A stretch of 64,000 bases of DNA from CAZGXI01 sp964529715 (lineage in GTDB: Bacteria > Chloroflexota > Anaerolineae > Aggregatilineales > Ch27), in contig CAZGXI010000003.1 in assembly GCA_964529715.1 (NCBI GenBank), positions 62,001 to 126,000 of the forward strand, written 5' to 3'. The notes under the pieces were generated by a model. That model was not told the origin of the DNA, did no database searches, and was given only the letters and a program-made list of their open reading frames with translations. Positions within the stretch are counted from its first letter, which is position 1, and each line of letters starts with the position of its first letter. Made by a program: the position numbers and the translations under genes. Positions 24,590-33,058 of this stretch are shown piece by piece.

Positions 24590-26539
24590 CTATATGTCCA
24601 GATTGCGCACGTTCTTAGCGTGCGTGAGGATGAAGCGTTTGCGTGGCGGCACACTGTTGCCCATCAGCATGTCGAACACGCGGTCTGCTTCCCCTGCGTC
24701 CTCCACCGTTACCTGAAGCAGCGTGCGGCGAGCAGGGTCCATGGTAGTCTCCCAGAGCTGCTCCGGGTTCATTTCGCCCAGCCCCTTGTAACGCTGGATC
24801 GACACTTTAGCCGGATCGGCGTACTCTTTCAGCAGGCGGTCGCGCTCCACATCAGAATAAGCGTAACGGATCACGCCCTTGTGTTCGAGGCGATACAGGG
24901 GCGGCTGCGCGATGTACAAATGCCCGCCCTGGATCAACGGCTGCATATAACGGAAGAAGAAAGTCAGCAGCAACGTGCGGATGTGCGCGCCGTCTACATC
25001 CGCGTCGGTCATGATGATCGTCCGATGATAGCGCAAATTTTCCAGGTTGAAGTCATCGCCGATACCGACGCCTAACGCCGAGATAAGCGCCTTGACCTCG
25101 TTATTGTCCAGAATCTTGTTCAGACGGGCGCGCTCGGTGTTGAGAATCTTGCCCCGTAGGGGCAACACTGCCTGGAAGTGTCGGTCGCGGCCTTGCTTGG
25201 CACTTCCACCGGCCGAATCGCCCTCCACGATGTAGAGTTCAGCTTTTCCAGGGTCGCGCTCAGAGCAGTCGGCCAGTTTGCCCGGCAGGGTCAGGCTTTC
25301 CAGCAGACTTGTCCCGCGCCGGACCAGATCGCGCGCCTTTTTGGCGGCATCGCGGGCGCGCATGGCGGTCATGCAGCTATCTACGATACGGCGGGCATCG
25401 CGCGGGTTGAGTTCCATGTACTCGGCGAACACTTCGCCTGTCACCGAAGACACGATCCCGGCCACTTCCGGGTTCATGAGCTTGACTTTGGTCTGGCTCT
25501 CGAACTGCGGGGCCGGATGCTTGATGCTGACGATGGTTGTCAAGCCCTCCAGGGTATCGTTGCCGGAAAAGTTCGGGTCCTTGTCTTTGAGCGTACCCGT
25601 GTTGCGCGCATAAGTGTTGATCACGCGCGTGATGGCCGTGCGCAGGCCGGTCAGGTGGCTGCCGCCGTCGGGTGTGTTGATGGTGTTGACAAAAGCCAAT
25701 TCGCTGGTCGTGGCGGTATCGGTGTATTGAAAAGCCACTTCCACACCAATCGTATAGCTGCTGCCGTCGTCCTTTGTAAACGGAACCTCGCGTTCGGCAT
25801 AGACCACATCGTGCAGGGCCTTACGGTTGCGATTGAGGTAGCGCACAAACGACCGGATGCCGCCCTCGAAATAAAACGTTACCTCGCGGGGGATGGGCTT
25901 GACGCGCTCATCGCGCAGGGTAATCGTCACCCCGCGCGTCACGAAGGCCATCTCACGGAAACGCTGGACCAGGGTGTTATATTGAAATTCCGTTTCCTGC
26001 ATGATGCTGCGGTCAGGCAGAAATTGCGTCGTCGTGCCTGTCGATTCGCCCTTTTCCATCTTGCGCACACGCTCGACGGGCGTGACAGGCCGTCCGGCGT
26101 TGTAGGTTTGCTGCCAGACATAGCCGTCCCGGTAAACCGTCACCTTGAGCCAGGACGAAAGCGCATTCACGGCGGATACACCGACGCCGTGTAGCCCACC
26201 TGAAACTTTATATCCGCCGCCGTCGAACTTGCCGCCGGCCCCCAGGCGCGTCATGACCAGCTCGAGGGTAGAAACTTTTTCAACCGGGTGTTCGCCGACC
26301 GGAATCCCGCCGCCGTTATCGCTGACCGATACCGACCCATCCTCGTGCAACACGATTCGGATGGTATCACAGCGACCAGCCAGGGCTTCGTCGATAGAGT
26401 TATCGACGACCTCGTAGACCAGATGGTGCAGCGCGTGCAGGTCCGTGCCACCAACGTACATACCGGGTCGGCGGCGAACATGCTCCGCATCCTTAAAATA
26501 TTGAATGTCTTTCTCGGTATAACTCGTCGTTCCCGCCAC
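24590..26539 (-). CDS. gyrB: DNA gyrase subunit B
   Basis: A 649-residue type IIA topoisomerase ATPase subunit. Motifs in order: RRRPGMYVGG, EVVDNSIDEALAG, VSDNGGGIPVG, VSGGLHGVGVSAVNALS (ATP lid), TPDGGSHLTGLR, YIVEGDSAGGSAKQGRDR and MTDADVDGAHIRTLLLTFF (TOPRIM metal site), then KGLGEMNPEQLWETTMDP. With GyrA it introduces negative supercoils. The length and motif spacing fit the short GyrB without the insert of gamma-proteobacteria; ParE is a less likely reading. The GTG at 26539 is chosen because AGGAGG lies five bases before it; the frame reaches 26569. Confidence 0.95.
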   Translation of the reverse strand: MAGTTSYTEKDIQYFKDAEHVRRRPGMYVGGTDLHALHHLVYEVVDNSIDEALAGRCDTIRIVLHEDGSVSVSDNGGGIPVGEHPVEKVSTLELVMTRLGAGGKFDGGGYKVSGGLHGVGVSAVNALSSWLKVTVYRDGYVWQQTYNAGRPVTPVERVRKMEKGESTGTTTQFLPDRSIMQETEFQYNTLVQRFREMAFVTRGVTITLRDERVKPIPREVTFYFEGGIRSFVRYLNRNRKALHDVVYAEREVPFTKDDGSSYTIGVEVAFQYTDTATTSELAFVNTINTPDGGSHLTGLRTAITRVINTYARNTGTLKDKDPNFSGNDTLEGLTTIVSIKHPAPQFESQTKVKLMNPEVAGIVSSVTGEVFAEYMELNPRDARRIVDSCMTAMRARDAAKKARDLVRRGTSLLESLTLPGKLADCSERDPGKAELYIVEGDSAGGSAKQGRDRHFQAVLPLRGKILNTERARLNKILDNNEVKALISALGVGIGDDFNLENLRYHRTIIMTDADVDGAHIRTLLLTFFFRYMQPLIQGGHLYIAQPPLYRLEHKGVIRYAYSDVERDRLLKEYADPAKVSIQRYKGLGEMNPEQLWETTMDPARRTLLQVTVEDAGEADRVFDMLMGNSVPPRKRFILTHAKNVRNLDI

Positions 26540-26787
26540 CACTTCCTCCTGCGATCCCCCGAACCACATGCGGGGTTGGGTGTCTGCGTGTTACATCCGT
26601 TTGCTCTGCCTGTCCCTGAGAGGACTTGATTATTTTAGCGCAAAAGTGTGCTTCGAGCAAAAGTTCTAGCGGCAGATATACCCATACCTCTTACAGTGGA
26701 GGGTGGGGCTTATTGCGGTTTGGCAATCCGGCTGATAGACTCATTACTCACTTTTGGAACAGACGGACTGTCGGGAGTATCGAGGCC

Positions 26788-27441
26788 ATGCGAACGCGGG
26801 CTTTGCTGATTCTGCTCGCTTGCCTGCTTATCCCTGTCCTGGCCCAGGCGCAGGAAGGTGTCCTGGCTGCTATTACGTTCCCTGCCGATGGTCAGACCGT
26901 CAGCGGCGTGATAACTATCACCGGCAGCGCCGATGATCCGACCTTCGTGGGCTACCAGTTGTGGTTCGCACTAGCGGGCACCGAGCAGTGGTTTGCCATC
27001 ACCGGGCCGATCCAGCAGCCTGTCCGGGATGGCAACCTGGCTCAATGGGACACAGCGCAACTGCCGCCGGGGCAATACCGGCTGCGGCTTCAAGTCTTCC
27101 GGGCAGACGCCAGTGTGACCGAGGACATCGTGGAGGCCATCCAGATCAACCAGGCGCAGCCGGCAGATACATCGACCGGGAATCCGTCCGGCGTTGAGTC
27201 CGCACCGCCAACAGACATCCCGGTTCTGGAAAACTCGCCTGCCCTGCCGTCAGAGTCCATCCCGGTTGTGGAAAACATTCCTGTTGAATCAGGACAGATC
27301 GGCGACAGAGAGAACGCCGGAAACTTACCGGACCTGGGAAACGCCTTTTGTACGGGCGCGCTGATCGGCGTGGGCCTGTTCCTGGTGATGGGTGTATATG
27401 TGGCCGCGCGCGACCGGTTAACCAGGCTGACCAAACAGTGA
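26788..27441 (+). CDS. Membrane-anchored extracytoplasmic protein with an Ig-like domain
   Basis: A 217-residue protein. It starts with a signal peptide (MRTRALLILLACLLIPVLAQA), then a beta-rich module beginning VLAAITFPADGQTVSGVITI that resembles bacterial Ig-like domains found at the ends of Chloroflexota penicillin-binding proteins. A Pro/Ser-rich linker follows (about 130-185), then a C-terminal membrane helix around TGALIGVGLFLVMGVYVAA with a positive tail. It probably faces the outside and is anchored at its C-terminus. It sits four bases before pth, so the two likely share a transcript. ATG at 26788 follows GGGAG; the frame is open to 26626 without coding character. No enzymatic motif is seen. 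Confidence 0.75.
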   Translation: MRTRALLILLACLLIPVLAQAQEGVLAAITFPADGQTVSGVITITGSADDPTFVGYQLWFALAGTEQWFAITGPIQQPVRDGNLAQWDTAQLPPGQYRLRLQVFRADASVTEDIVEAIQINQAQPADTSTGNPSGVESAPPTDIPVLENSPALPSESIPVVENIPVESGQIGDRENAGNLPDLGNAFCTGALIGVGLFLVMGVYVAARDRLTRLTKQ

Positions 27442-27445
27442 ATCG

Positions 27446-28087
27446 ATGACGGACCGCTACCTGATCGTTGGGCTGGGCAACCCTGGCCCGGAATACAAAG
27501 ATACCCGCCACAATATCGGCTTCCGCTGCGTCGATGCTCTCGCCGCCCAACACGGCCTATCTTTCGACAAAAAGCAGGGTAAAGCCAGCATCGCTGCCGG
27601 AAGCATTGCCGGGCGGGCGGTCATGCTGGCAAAACCCCAGACATTCATGAACCTGAGCGGCGACTCGGTCGCCGCGCTGGCAGGCTTTTATAAGATTCCT
27701 CCAGCGCAGATCATGGTGATTTTTGACGACATCGACCTGCCGCTGGGAATACTGCGGATTCGTCCTGCCGGCGGCTCCGGTGGGCACAACGGCATGAAAA
27801 GCATCATTGCGCGGCTGGGCACGCAGGAGTTCGCCCGCATCCGCTTTGGTATCAGCAGGCCGCCAGGTCGGATGGACCCTGCCGCATATGTGCTGCGGCC
27901 CTTTGAACGCGAAGAGGAGATGCTCGTCATCGAGACGGTGGACCGCGCTTGTAAAGCGGTGATCACCTGGATGACGGCGGGGATCGAACAGGCGATGAAT
28001 CAGCATAATGGGACTGTTGAGGAGGCCGCCCGGCGGCGCTCAACAGAAGCGCCCGCGCCCTTACCTGAGGATAAACCTGCACGCTGA
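27446..28087 (+). CDS. pth: Peptidyl-tRNA hydrolase
   Basis: Pth releases tRNA from prematurely dropped peptidyl-tRNA. The 213-residue protein shows YLIVGLGNPGPEYKDTRHNI with the catalytic His, MLAKPQTFMNLSGDSVAAL, IMVIFDDIDLPLGILRIRP with the catalytic Asp, and GSGGHNGMKSIIARLGT. The last about 25 residues after the family's usual end are a charged tail with no motif. The stop overlaps the mfd start as TGATG, giving a coupled pth-mfd pair, an arrangement common in bacteria. Confidence 0.97.
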   Translation: MTDRYLIVGLGNPGPEYKDTRHNIGFRCVDALAAQHGLSFDKKQGKASIAAGSIAGRAVMLAKPQTFMNLSGDSVAALAGFYKIPPAQIMVIFDDIDLPLGILRIRPAGGSGGHNGMKSIIARLGTQEFARIRFGISRPPGRMDPAAYVLRPFEREEEMLVIETVDRACKAVITWMTAGIEQAMNQHNGTVEEAARRRSTEAPAPLPEDKPAR

Positions 28088-31000
28088 TGCAACTGACAGG
28101 CTTACTCGAACTGCTCCGAACCACCCCGGCGTATCGCGCCTTGCGCGACTCGCTGCGGGAAGGCCGTCCGACTGTTGACCTGGGACTGCTCCAGGCCGCG
28201 CGCCCATACCTAACCATAGCCCTGGCCGCCGACCTGGGCCGTCCCGTCCTGTATATCACCGGGCGGGTCGAACGCGCCTATAACGTTGCGGAACAGCTAC
28301 CCGTCTGGTCGGGCAGCGTCCCCGTGATGCGCTATGCCGAGCCGGGGCCGCTGTTCTACGAATATGCACCCTGGTCCGAAACCACCATCCGCAGCCGCTT
28401 AGCCGTGCTGGCAGCGTTGTGTCCGCCGCCGACACCGGGTCAACCCGAAGCACCGGTCGGACCCTTGATCGTCGTCTCGTCAGCGCGGGCATTGATGCAA
28501 AAGACGCTGCCTGTGCGCGAGTTTCGCGCCGGGTCGCGGGCCTTCCGGCGCGGTGGGCAGGTCGATCCCGACAGGCTGACCCGCACGCTGATGGGCCTGG
28601 GCTACGAACCTGCCACCATCACCACCGAGAGCGGCATGTTCAGCCGGCGCGGTGGCATCATCGATGTGTTCCCGGTTGCGGCGCAGCGCCCGGTGCGGAT
28701 CGAATTCTTCGGGGATGAGATCGAAAGTCTGCGGCTGTTCGACCCGGCCAGTCAGCGGTCGGACGAGGAAGTGGTCCAGGTCGTCGTCACGCCTGCGCGT
28801 GAAGCTCTGCCGCGCCTGACTCCGCCGGTCGCCGAACGCCTGGCAGATTGGTTTGCGGCGCAACCCCTGCCATCGGAAGAAATCACTTCGACGCGCGCAG
28901 ACGCCGAAATTCTGGCCGCAGGTGGAATTTTTCCAACGCTGGAATTCTACCTCCCCTACCTGTATTCTTACCCGGCAAGTCTGCTGGACTATCTGCCAGA
29001 ACATGCCCTGGTCGTCGTGGACGATTGGGCCGTGCTGCGCGACTGCGTGGAAGACCTAGAAACCCAGGCGCTCGAGCTGGGCAAGGAAAAACGGGCCGGC
29101 GGACAGCTTCCACCGGATTACCCGCTGCCCTATTTGACCTGGGACGAATTGTATGACGATCTGACCGCGCGCACCGTGCTGCACCTGGGCGATCCCGAAA
29201 CGCTAGAACAGACAGTAGCAGAAGATGTGGCCGCGTTGGGCAATTTGCTTGTGCCGGGACCGCGCTTCAGCGGCCAGATCAAGCCGTTTCTAGATCACCT
29301 GATCGATCTGCGCTACAGCCGCGCGCAGACTGTCGTCGTCAGCCGACAGGCACAGCGGTTGGCCGAACTGTGGGGCGAGCAGGATTCCTACCTGGCCCCG
29401 ACAGAGTCCATTCCAACGCTGCCTGAAAGCGGCTCACTCCAGTTTGTCGAAGGTGCCCTGGCCGAAGGTTGGATTTTCCGCCATCCCGACAGACCGTTGC
29501 ACCTGCTGACCGATGCGGAGATTTTCGGCTGGAAGCGTCCCGAACCCCGCCGTATCCGGCAGCCACGTGCCATCAGCCCGGAAGCGTCCTTTTCGGACCT
29601 GGCGCCTGGTGACTATGTGGTGCACGTCGAATACGGCATCGGGCGCTTTGAGGGATTGCATAAGCGCATCGTAGACGGCAACGAACGCGAATACCTGGTG
29701 GTGCATTACGCCGGGACGGACATGCTGTATGTGCCCATCCACCAGGCCGACCGGCTGGCCCGTTACATCGGGCCGGATGACCGTCCACCGCAGTTGAGCC
29801 GTCTCGGAACGCCGGACTGGTCACAGGTCAAAGAGAACACCCGTCGGGCTGTCGAGGCCATCGCGCGCGAACTGTTGGAACTCTACGCCATGCGCGCGAA
29901 TGTGCGGGGACACGCCTTCGGCCCGGATACGCCCTGGCAACACGAACTGGAAGCGTCGTTTCCTTACGTGGAAACCGAGGATCAACTTCGCGCTATCGAC
30001 GAGGTCAAGCGGGATATGGAAGACGCCAGGCCGATGGACCGCTTGATCTGCGGCGACGTGGGCTATGGCAAAACCGAAGTGGCGCTGCGGGCAGCTTTTA
30101 AAGCTGTGATGGATGGCAAGCAGGTCGCCATGCTGGTCCCGACGACCGTACTGGCTCAACAGCACTTCAACACCTTCTCCCAGCGGCTGGCTCCTTTTCC
30201 GATCAAGATCGAGATGCTTTCGCGCTTCCGTGACCGACGGGCGCAGTTAACCATTCTGAATGAACTGGAACAGGGGCAGATCGATATCCTGATCGGCACG
30301 CACCGCCTGCTGCAATCGGATGTGAAATTCAGAGACCTGGGCCTGCTGATTATCGACGAAGAGCAGCGGTTCGGCGTCACACACAAGGAAAAGCTCAAAC
30401 AGATGCGCACAGAGGTGGATGTGCTGACCATGACGGCCACACCCATCCCGCGCACACTGTATATGGCGCTCACCGGCATCCGTGACATCAGCACCATCCA
30501 GACCGCGCCGGAAGAACGGTTACCCGTATTCACCCACATCGGCACCTATGACCGGAGGCTGGTCCGCGAGTCGATTCTGCGCGAGATCGAACGCGGCGGA
30601 CAGGTGTTCTTCGTCCACAACCGTGTGCAGACTATTGACATGGCAGTACAAAAGCTGCGCGCACTTGTGCCCGAAGCGCGGATCGAGATCGGGCACGGCC
30701 AGATGGACGAGCATACCCTGGAACGGGTGATGCTGCGCTTCGCCCAGGGCGAGTTCGATGTGCTGGTGTGCACGACCATTATCGAGTCCGGCCTGGACAT
30801 TCCCAATGCAAATACGATCATCATCGACCGGGCTGATATGTTCGGGCTGGCGCAGCTGTACCAACTGCGCGGGCGCGTCGGGCGCGGTGCGGCGCGGGCT
30901 TATGCCTACCTGTTCCATCCGCCCTGGAGCCGCCTGACCGATGACGCACGGACGCGCTTGCAGGCGATCAAAGAGCAGACCGAATTGGGCGGGGGCTTCC

Positions 31001-31617
31001 AGATCGCCATGCGTGACCTGGAGATTCGCGGCGCGGGGGATATTCTGGGCGCACGGCAAAGCGGCCATATCGCTGCTGTGGGCTTCCACCTGTATACTCA
31101 GCTTCTGGCCGAGGCTGTTCAGCGGATAAAGAACGGCAAACGGGTGAGCACAAAGGCCGTTTCCACGTCTACACAGTTGCCTACCCTGACCATCGATCTG
31201 CCGTTGCCTGCGTACCTGCCGACCGATTACATCCCCGATGTGTCGTTACGGCTTCAACTGTACCGCCGCCTGGCCGATCTGCGCGACGATGCCGCCATTC
31301 AAGAGATGGAAACCGAACTGGCAGACCGTTTTGGCCCATTGCCAGAAGCAATTCGAGGACTGCTCTATCAGATGCGCGTCAAGCTGCGCGCGCAGGCGGC
31401 CAACGCGACTGCCGTCGGCAATGATGATGGACAGGTATTCGTCAAACTGCCCTACCTGGCAGAAGTAGATCGCAGCGCGCTGCAAAACGACCTGGGGAAC
31501 GGCGTGCGCGTCAGTCGGACGGCAGTCTGGTTGCCGCGAGGTCTGGGCGATTCGCAGTGGCAGGCGCGCCTGCTAGACGTGCTTGAGCGCCTGAGTCAGA
31601 ATATCCCTTCTAATTAA
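28087..31617 (+). CDS. mfd: Transcription-repair coupling factor
   Basis: Mfd removes RNA polymerase stalled at DNA damage and recruits UvrA. The 1176-residue protein has the UvrB-homologous N-terminal module (RGGIIDVFP, RIEFFGDEIESLRLFDP), the RNA-polymerase-interacting domain starting PGDYVVHVEYGIGRFEGL, and a RecG-like translocase. The translocase motifs are GDVGYGKTEVALRAA (Walker A), LLIIDEEQRFGVTHKEKLK (DEEQ), MTATPIPRTLYMAL and LAQLYQLRGRVGRG (motif VI/TRG). The C-terminal TRCF domain follows (PDVSLRLQLYRRL, ELADRFGPLPE). All domains and normal length are present. It is translationally coupled to pth. Confidence 0.97.
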   Translation: MQLTGLLELLRTTPAYRALRDSLREGRPTVDLGLLQAARPYLTIALAADLGRPVLYITGRVERAYNVAEQLPVWSGSVPVMRYAEPGPLFYEYAPWSETTIRSRLAVLAALCPPPTPGQPEAPVGPLIVVSSARALMQKTLPVREFRAGSRAFRRGGQVDPDRLTRTLMGLGYEPATITTESGMFSRRGGIIDVFPVAAQRPVRIEFFGDEIESLRLFDPASQRSDEEVVQVVVTPAREALPRLTPPVAERLADWFAAQPLPSEEITSTRADAEILAAGGIFPTLEFYLPYLYSYPASLLDYLPEHALVVVDDWAVLRDCVEDLETQALELGKEKRAGGQLPPDYPLPYLTWDELYDDLTARTVLHLGDPETLEQTVAEDVAALGNLLVPGPRFSGQIKPFLDHLIDLRYSRAQTVVVSRQAQRLAELWGEQDSYLAPTESIPTLPESGSLQFVEGALAEGWIFRHPDRPLHLLTDAEIFGWKRPEPRRIRQPRAISPEASFSDLAPGDYVVHVEYGIGRFEGLHKRIVDGNEREYLVVHYAGTDMLYVPIHQADRLARYIGPDDRPPQLSRLGTPDWSQVKENTRRAVEAIARELLELYAMRANVRGHAFGPDTPWQHELEASFPYVETEDQLRAIDEVKRDMEDARPMDRLICGDVGYGKTEVALRAAFKAVMDGKQVAMLVPTTVLAQQHFNTFSQRLAPFPIKIEMLSRFRDRRAQLTILNELEQGQIDILIGTHRLLQSDVKFRDLGLLIIDEEQRFGVTHKEKLKQMRTEVDVLTMTATPIPRTLYMALTGIRDISTIQTAPEERLPVFTHIGTYDRRLVRESILREIERGGQVFFVHNRVQTIDMAVQKLRALVPEARIEIGHGQMDEHTLERVMLRFAQGEFDVLVCTTIIESGLDIPNANTIIIDRADMFGLAQLYQLRGRVGRGAARAYAYLFHPPWSRLTDDARTRLQAIKEQTELGGGFQIAMRDLEIRGAGDILGARQSGHIAAVGFHLYTQLLAEAVQRIKNGKRVSTKAVSTSTQLPTLTIDLPLPAYLPTDYIPDVSLRLQLYRRLADLRDDAAIQEMETELADRFGPLPEAIRGLLYQMRVKLRAQAANATAVGNDDGQVFVKLPYLAEVDRSALQNDLGNGVRVSRTAVWLPRGLGDSQWQARLLDVLERLSQNIPSN

Positions 31618-31659
31618 TATGCACATGCATTTCAACGTCAATCGGGCTACAATCGCGTC

Positions 31660-32967
31660 ATGCTTGAGCAAGTGCCTTCGGCAAGGTCTGCCTGGAAGTC
31701 GCCCGTCTTTCTCGTCGGCGCAGCGGCGATTTTGGTCGGCGTGTGTGGCTGCCTGATCCTGACTGCTACTGGCCTCTGGCTGCTGGCAGTAAACAGGCCG
31801 ACGCCGGTCCTGCCAGACGTACCTTCGTCGTCGTTCCAGCCGAAAACACCCCCGGCAACGGCGGCGCTTCTGCCGACGGAAAATCCTTCCCCCACGCCGA
31901 TGCTTGCCCCTGTTGAAATGCCCACCGAAAGGCTATCCCTTTCCCCTACCGAGACAGCAACGGTGGTGACATCCCCCACGCCTCCACCGGGGTTAGAAAA
32001 CTGCGCCTCGCCGCCGGAGGGCTGGGAAGTCTATTACGTTCAGCCAGGAGATACGCTATTCGCTTTCGTGCTGGGTGCAGAGGGAAGGATCACGACCGAA
32101 GACCTGCGCCGCGCCAACTGTCTGACCGGCAACCTGCTCCAGATTGGTCAGCCGCTCTATCTGCCGCCCGGAGCCGCCGAGAACGCCCCGCCCAGCGACC
32201 CGATAGCCCCGACAGCCTCCTCCGGTTCGAGCAGCGGCAGCGGCCCGCGCGCGCCAAACTGCGATCCCGCCTGCACGATCAGCTTTCGCCCCGGCCTGCG
32301 CGCAGAGCAGATCGCGGCAGCCATCGACGCCGTACCGGTGGGATTCTGGGGAGCGGACTTTTTGGCCGCCATCGGGCCGGATGTCGCCGTTCCTGCCTAC
32401 AACTTCCTGGCGAGCCGCCCGGCAGGCCGATCCCTGGAGGGGTATCTTTTTCCGGGCACGTACCAACTGGGCAACGCTGACACGGCTGTGTCTTTTCGGG
32501 ATATGCTGTTGGCGGCATTTGCGGCGGCTCTGCCTCCCGATGCCGACGCCGCCGCTGCTGCGCATGGCCTGACATTCTACCAGGCACTTACGCTAGCCTC
32601 CATCATCCAGCGCGAATCCGGGGCTTACAGCGAGCAGGTGTTGGTGAGCAGCGTGTTTCACAATCACCTGCGCGCGGGCACCCCCTTCGGGGCAACGGTG
32701 ACGATGCAGTACGCGCTGGGCACACCCGCCAACTGGTGGCCACGCATCACCGGCAGCCAGTTAAGCATTGCCTCGCCCTACAACACCAACCTCAACGCCG
32801 GACTGCCCCCTTCGCCTATCGACAGTCCGGGTACAGATGCGATCCGGGCAGCACTCTACCCTGCCGAAACGAACTATCTGTTCTTTACGGGAAACTGTCA
32901 CGGCTCCGGCAATTTGTACGCGGCCACCTACGAGGAACATCTCGCCAACGTGAATAGCTGCCGGTAG
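31660..32967 (+). CDS. mltG: LysM-MltG: endolytic peptidoglycan transglycosylase with an N-terminal LysM domain
   Basis: A 435-residue membrane protein. One N-terminal helix (about residues 17-43) is followed by a Pro/Thr-rich spacer. A LysM domain (VYYVQPGDTLFAFVL to LLQIGQPLYLPPG) lies at about 125-170, after a short Cys motif. The MltG/YceG catalytic region follows: RSLEGYLFPGTYQL, ALTLASIIQRESGAY with the catalytic Glu, VFHNHLRAGTPF, TMQYALG, SPYNTNLNAGLPPSPIDSPG and ALYPAETNYLFF. MltG cuts nascent glycan strands and sets their length. The extra LysM would tether it to peptidoglycan. It follows mfd by 42 bases and probably reads through from it. Confidence 0.92.
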   Translation: MLEQVPSARSAWKSPVFLVGAAAILVGVCGCLILTATGLWLLAVNRPTPVLPDVPSSSFQPKTPPATAALLPTENPSPTPMLAPVEMPTERLSLSPTETATVVTSPTPPPGLENCASPPEGWEVYYVQPGDTLFAFVLGAEGRITTEDLRRANCLTGNLLQIGQPLYLPPGAAENAPPSDPIAPTASSGSSSGSGPRAPNCDPACTISFRPGLRAEQIAAAIDAVPVGFWGADFLAAIGPDVAVPAYNFLASRPAGRSLEGYLFPGTYQLGNADTAVSFRDMLLAAFAAALPPDADAAAAAHGLTFYQALTLASIIQRESGAYSEQVLVSSVFHNHLRAGTPFGATVTMQYALGTPANWWPRITGSQLSIASPYNTNLNAGLPPSPIDSPGTDAIRAALYPAETNYLFFTGNCHGSGNLYAATYEEHLANVNSCR

Positions 32968-33016
32968 AACACCGTATCATTTCGATTTCACCCAGGTATT
33001 TTTTGGGTTTATAGCA

Positions 33017-33041
33017 TATAATATGAGTATGGCTTACTCAT
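33017..33041 (+). promoter_or_regulatory. Probable -10 box plus a 7-base palindrome before the TSP3/SH3 protein gene
   Basis: TATAAT at 33017-33022 lies 36 bases before the ATG at 33059, with no strong -35 at 17 bases. It is followed at once by ATGAGTA-TGGCT-TACTCAT (33023-33041), which would sit at the transcription start and could be an operator or a 5' hairpin. The region is much more AT-rich than its neighbours. Confidence 0.45.
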
Positions 33042-33058
33042 AATGAGAGGGCTGCCTT

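Noticed and set aside
25178..26194. A 338-codon plus-strand frame opposite gyrB
   Set aside because: gyrB on the other strand has every TOPRIM and ATPase motif, so this frame is a mirror of its codons.
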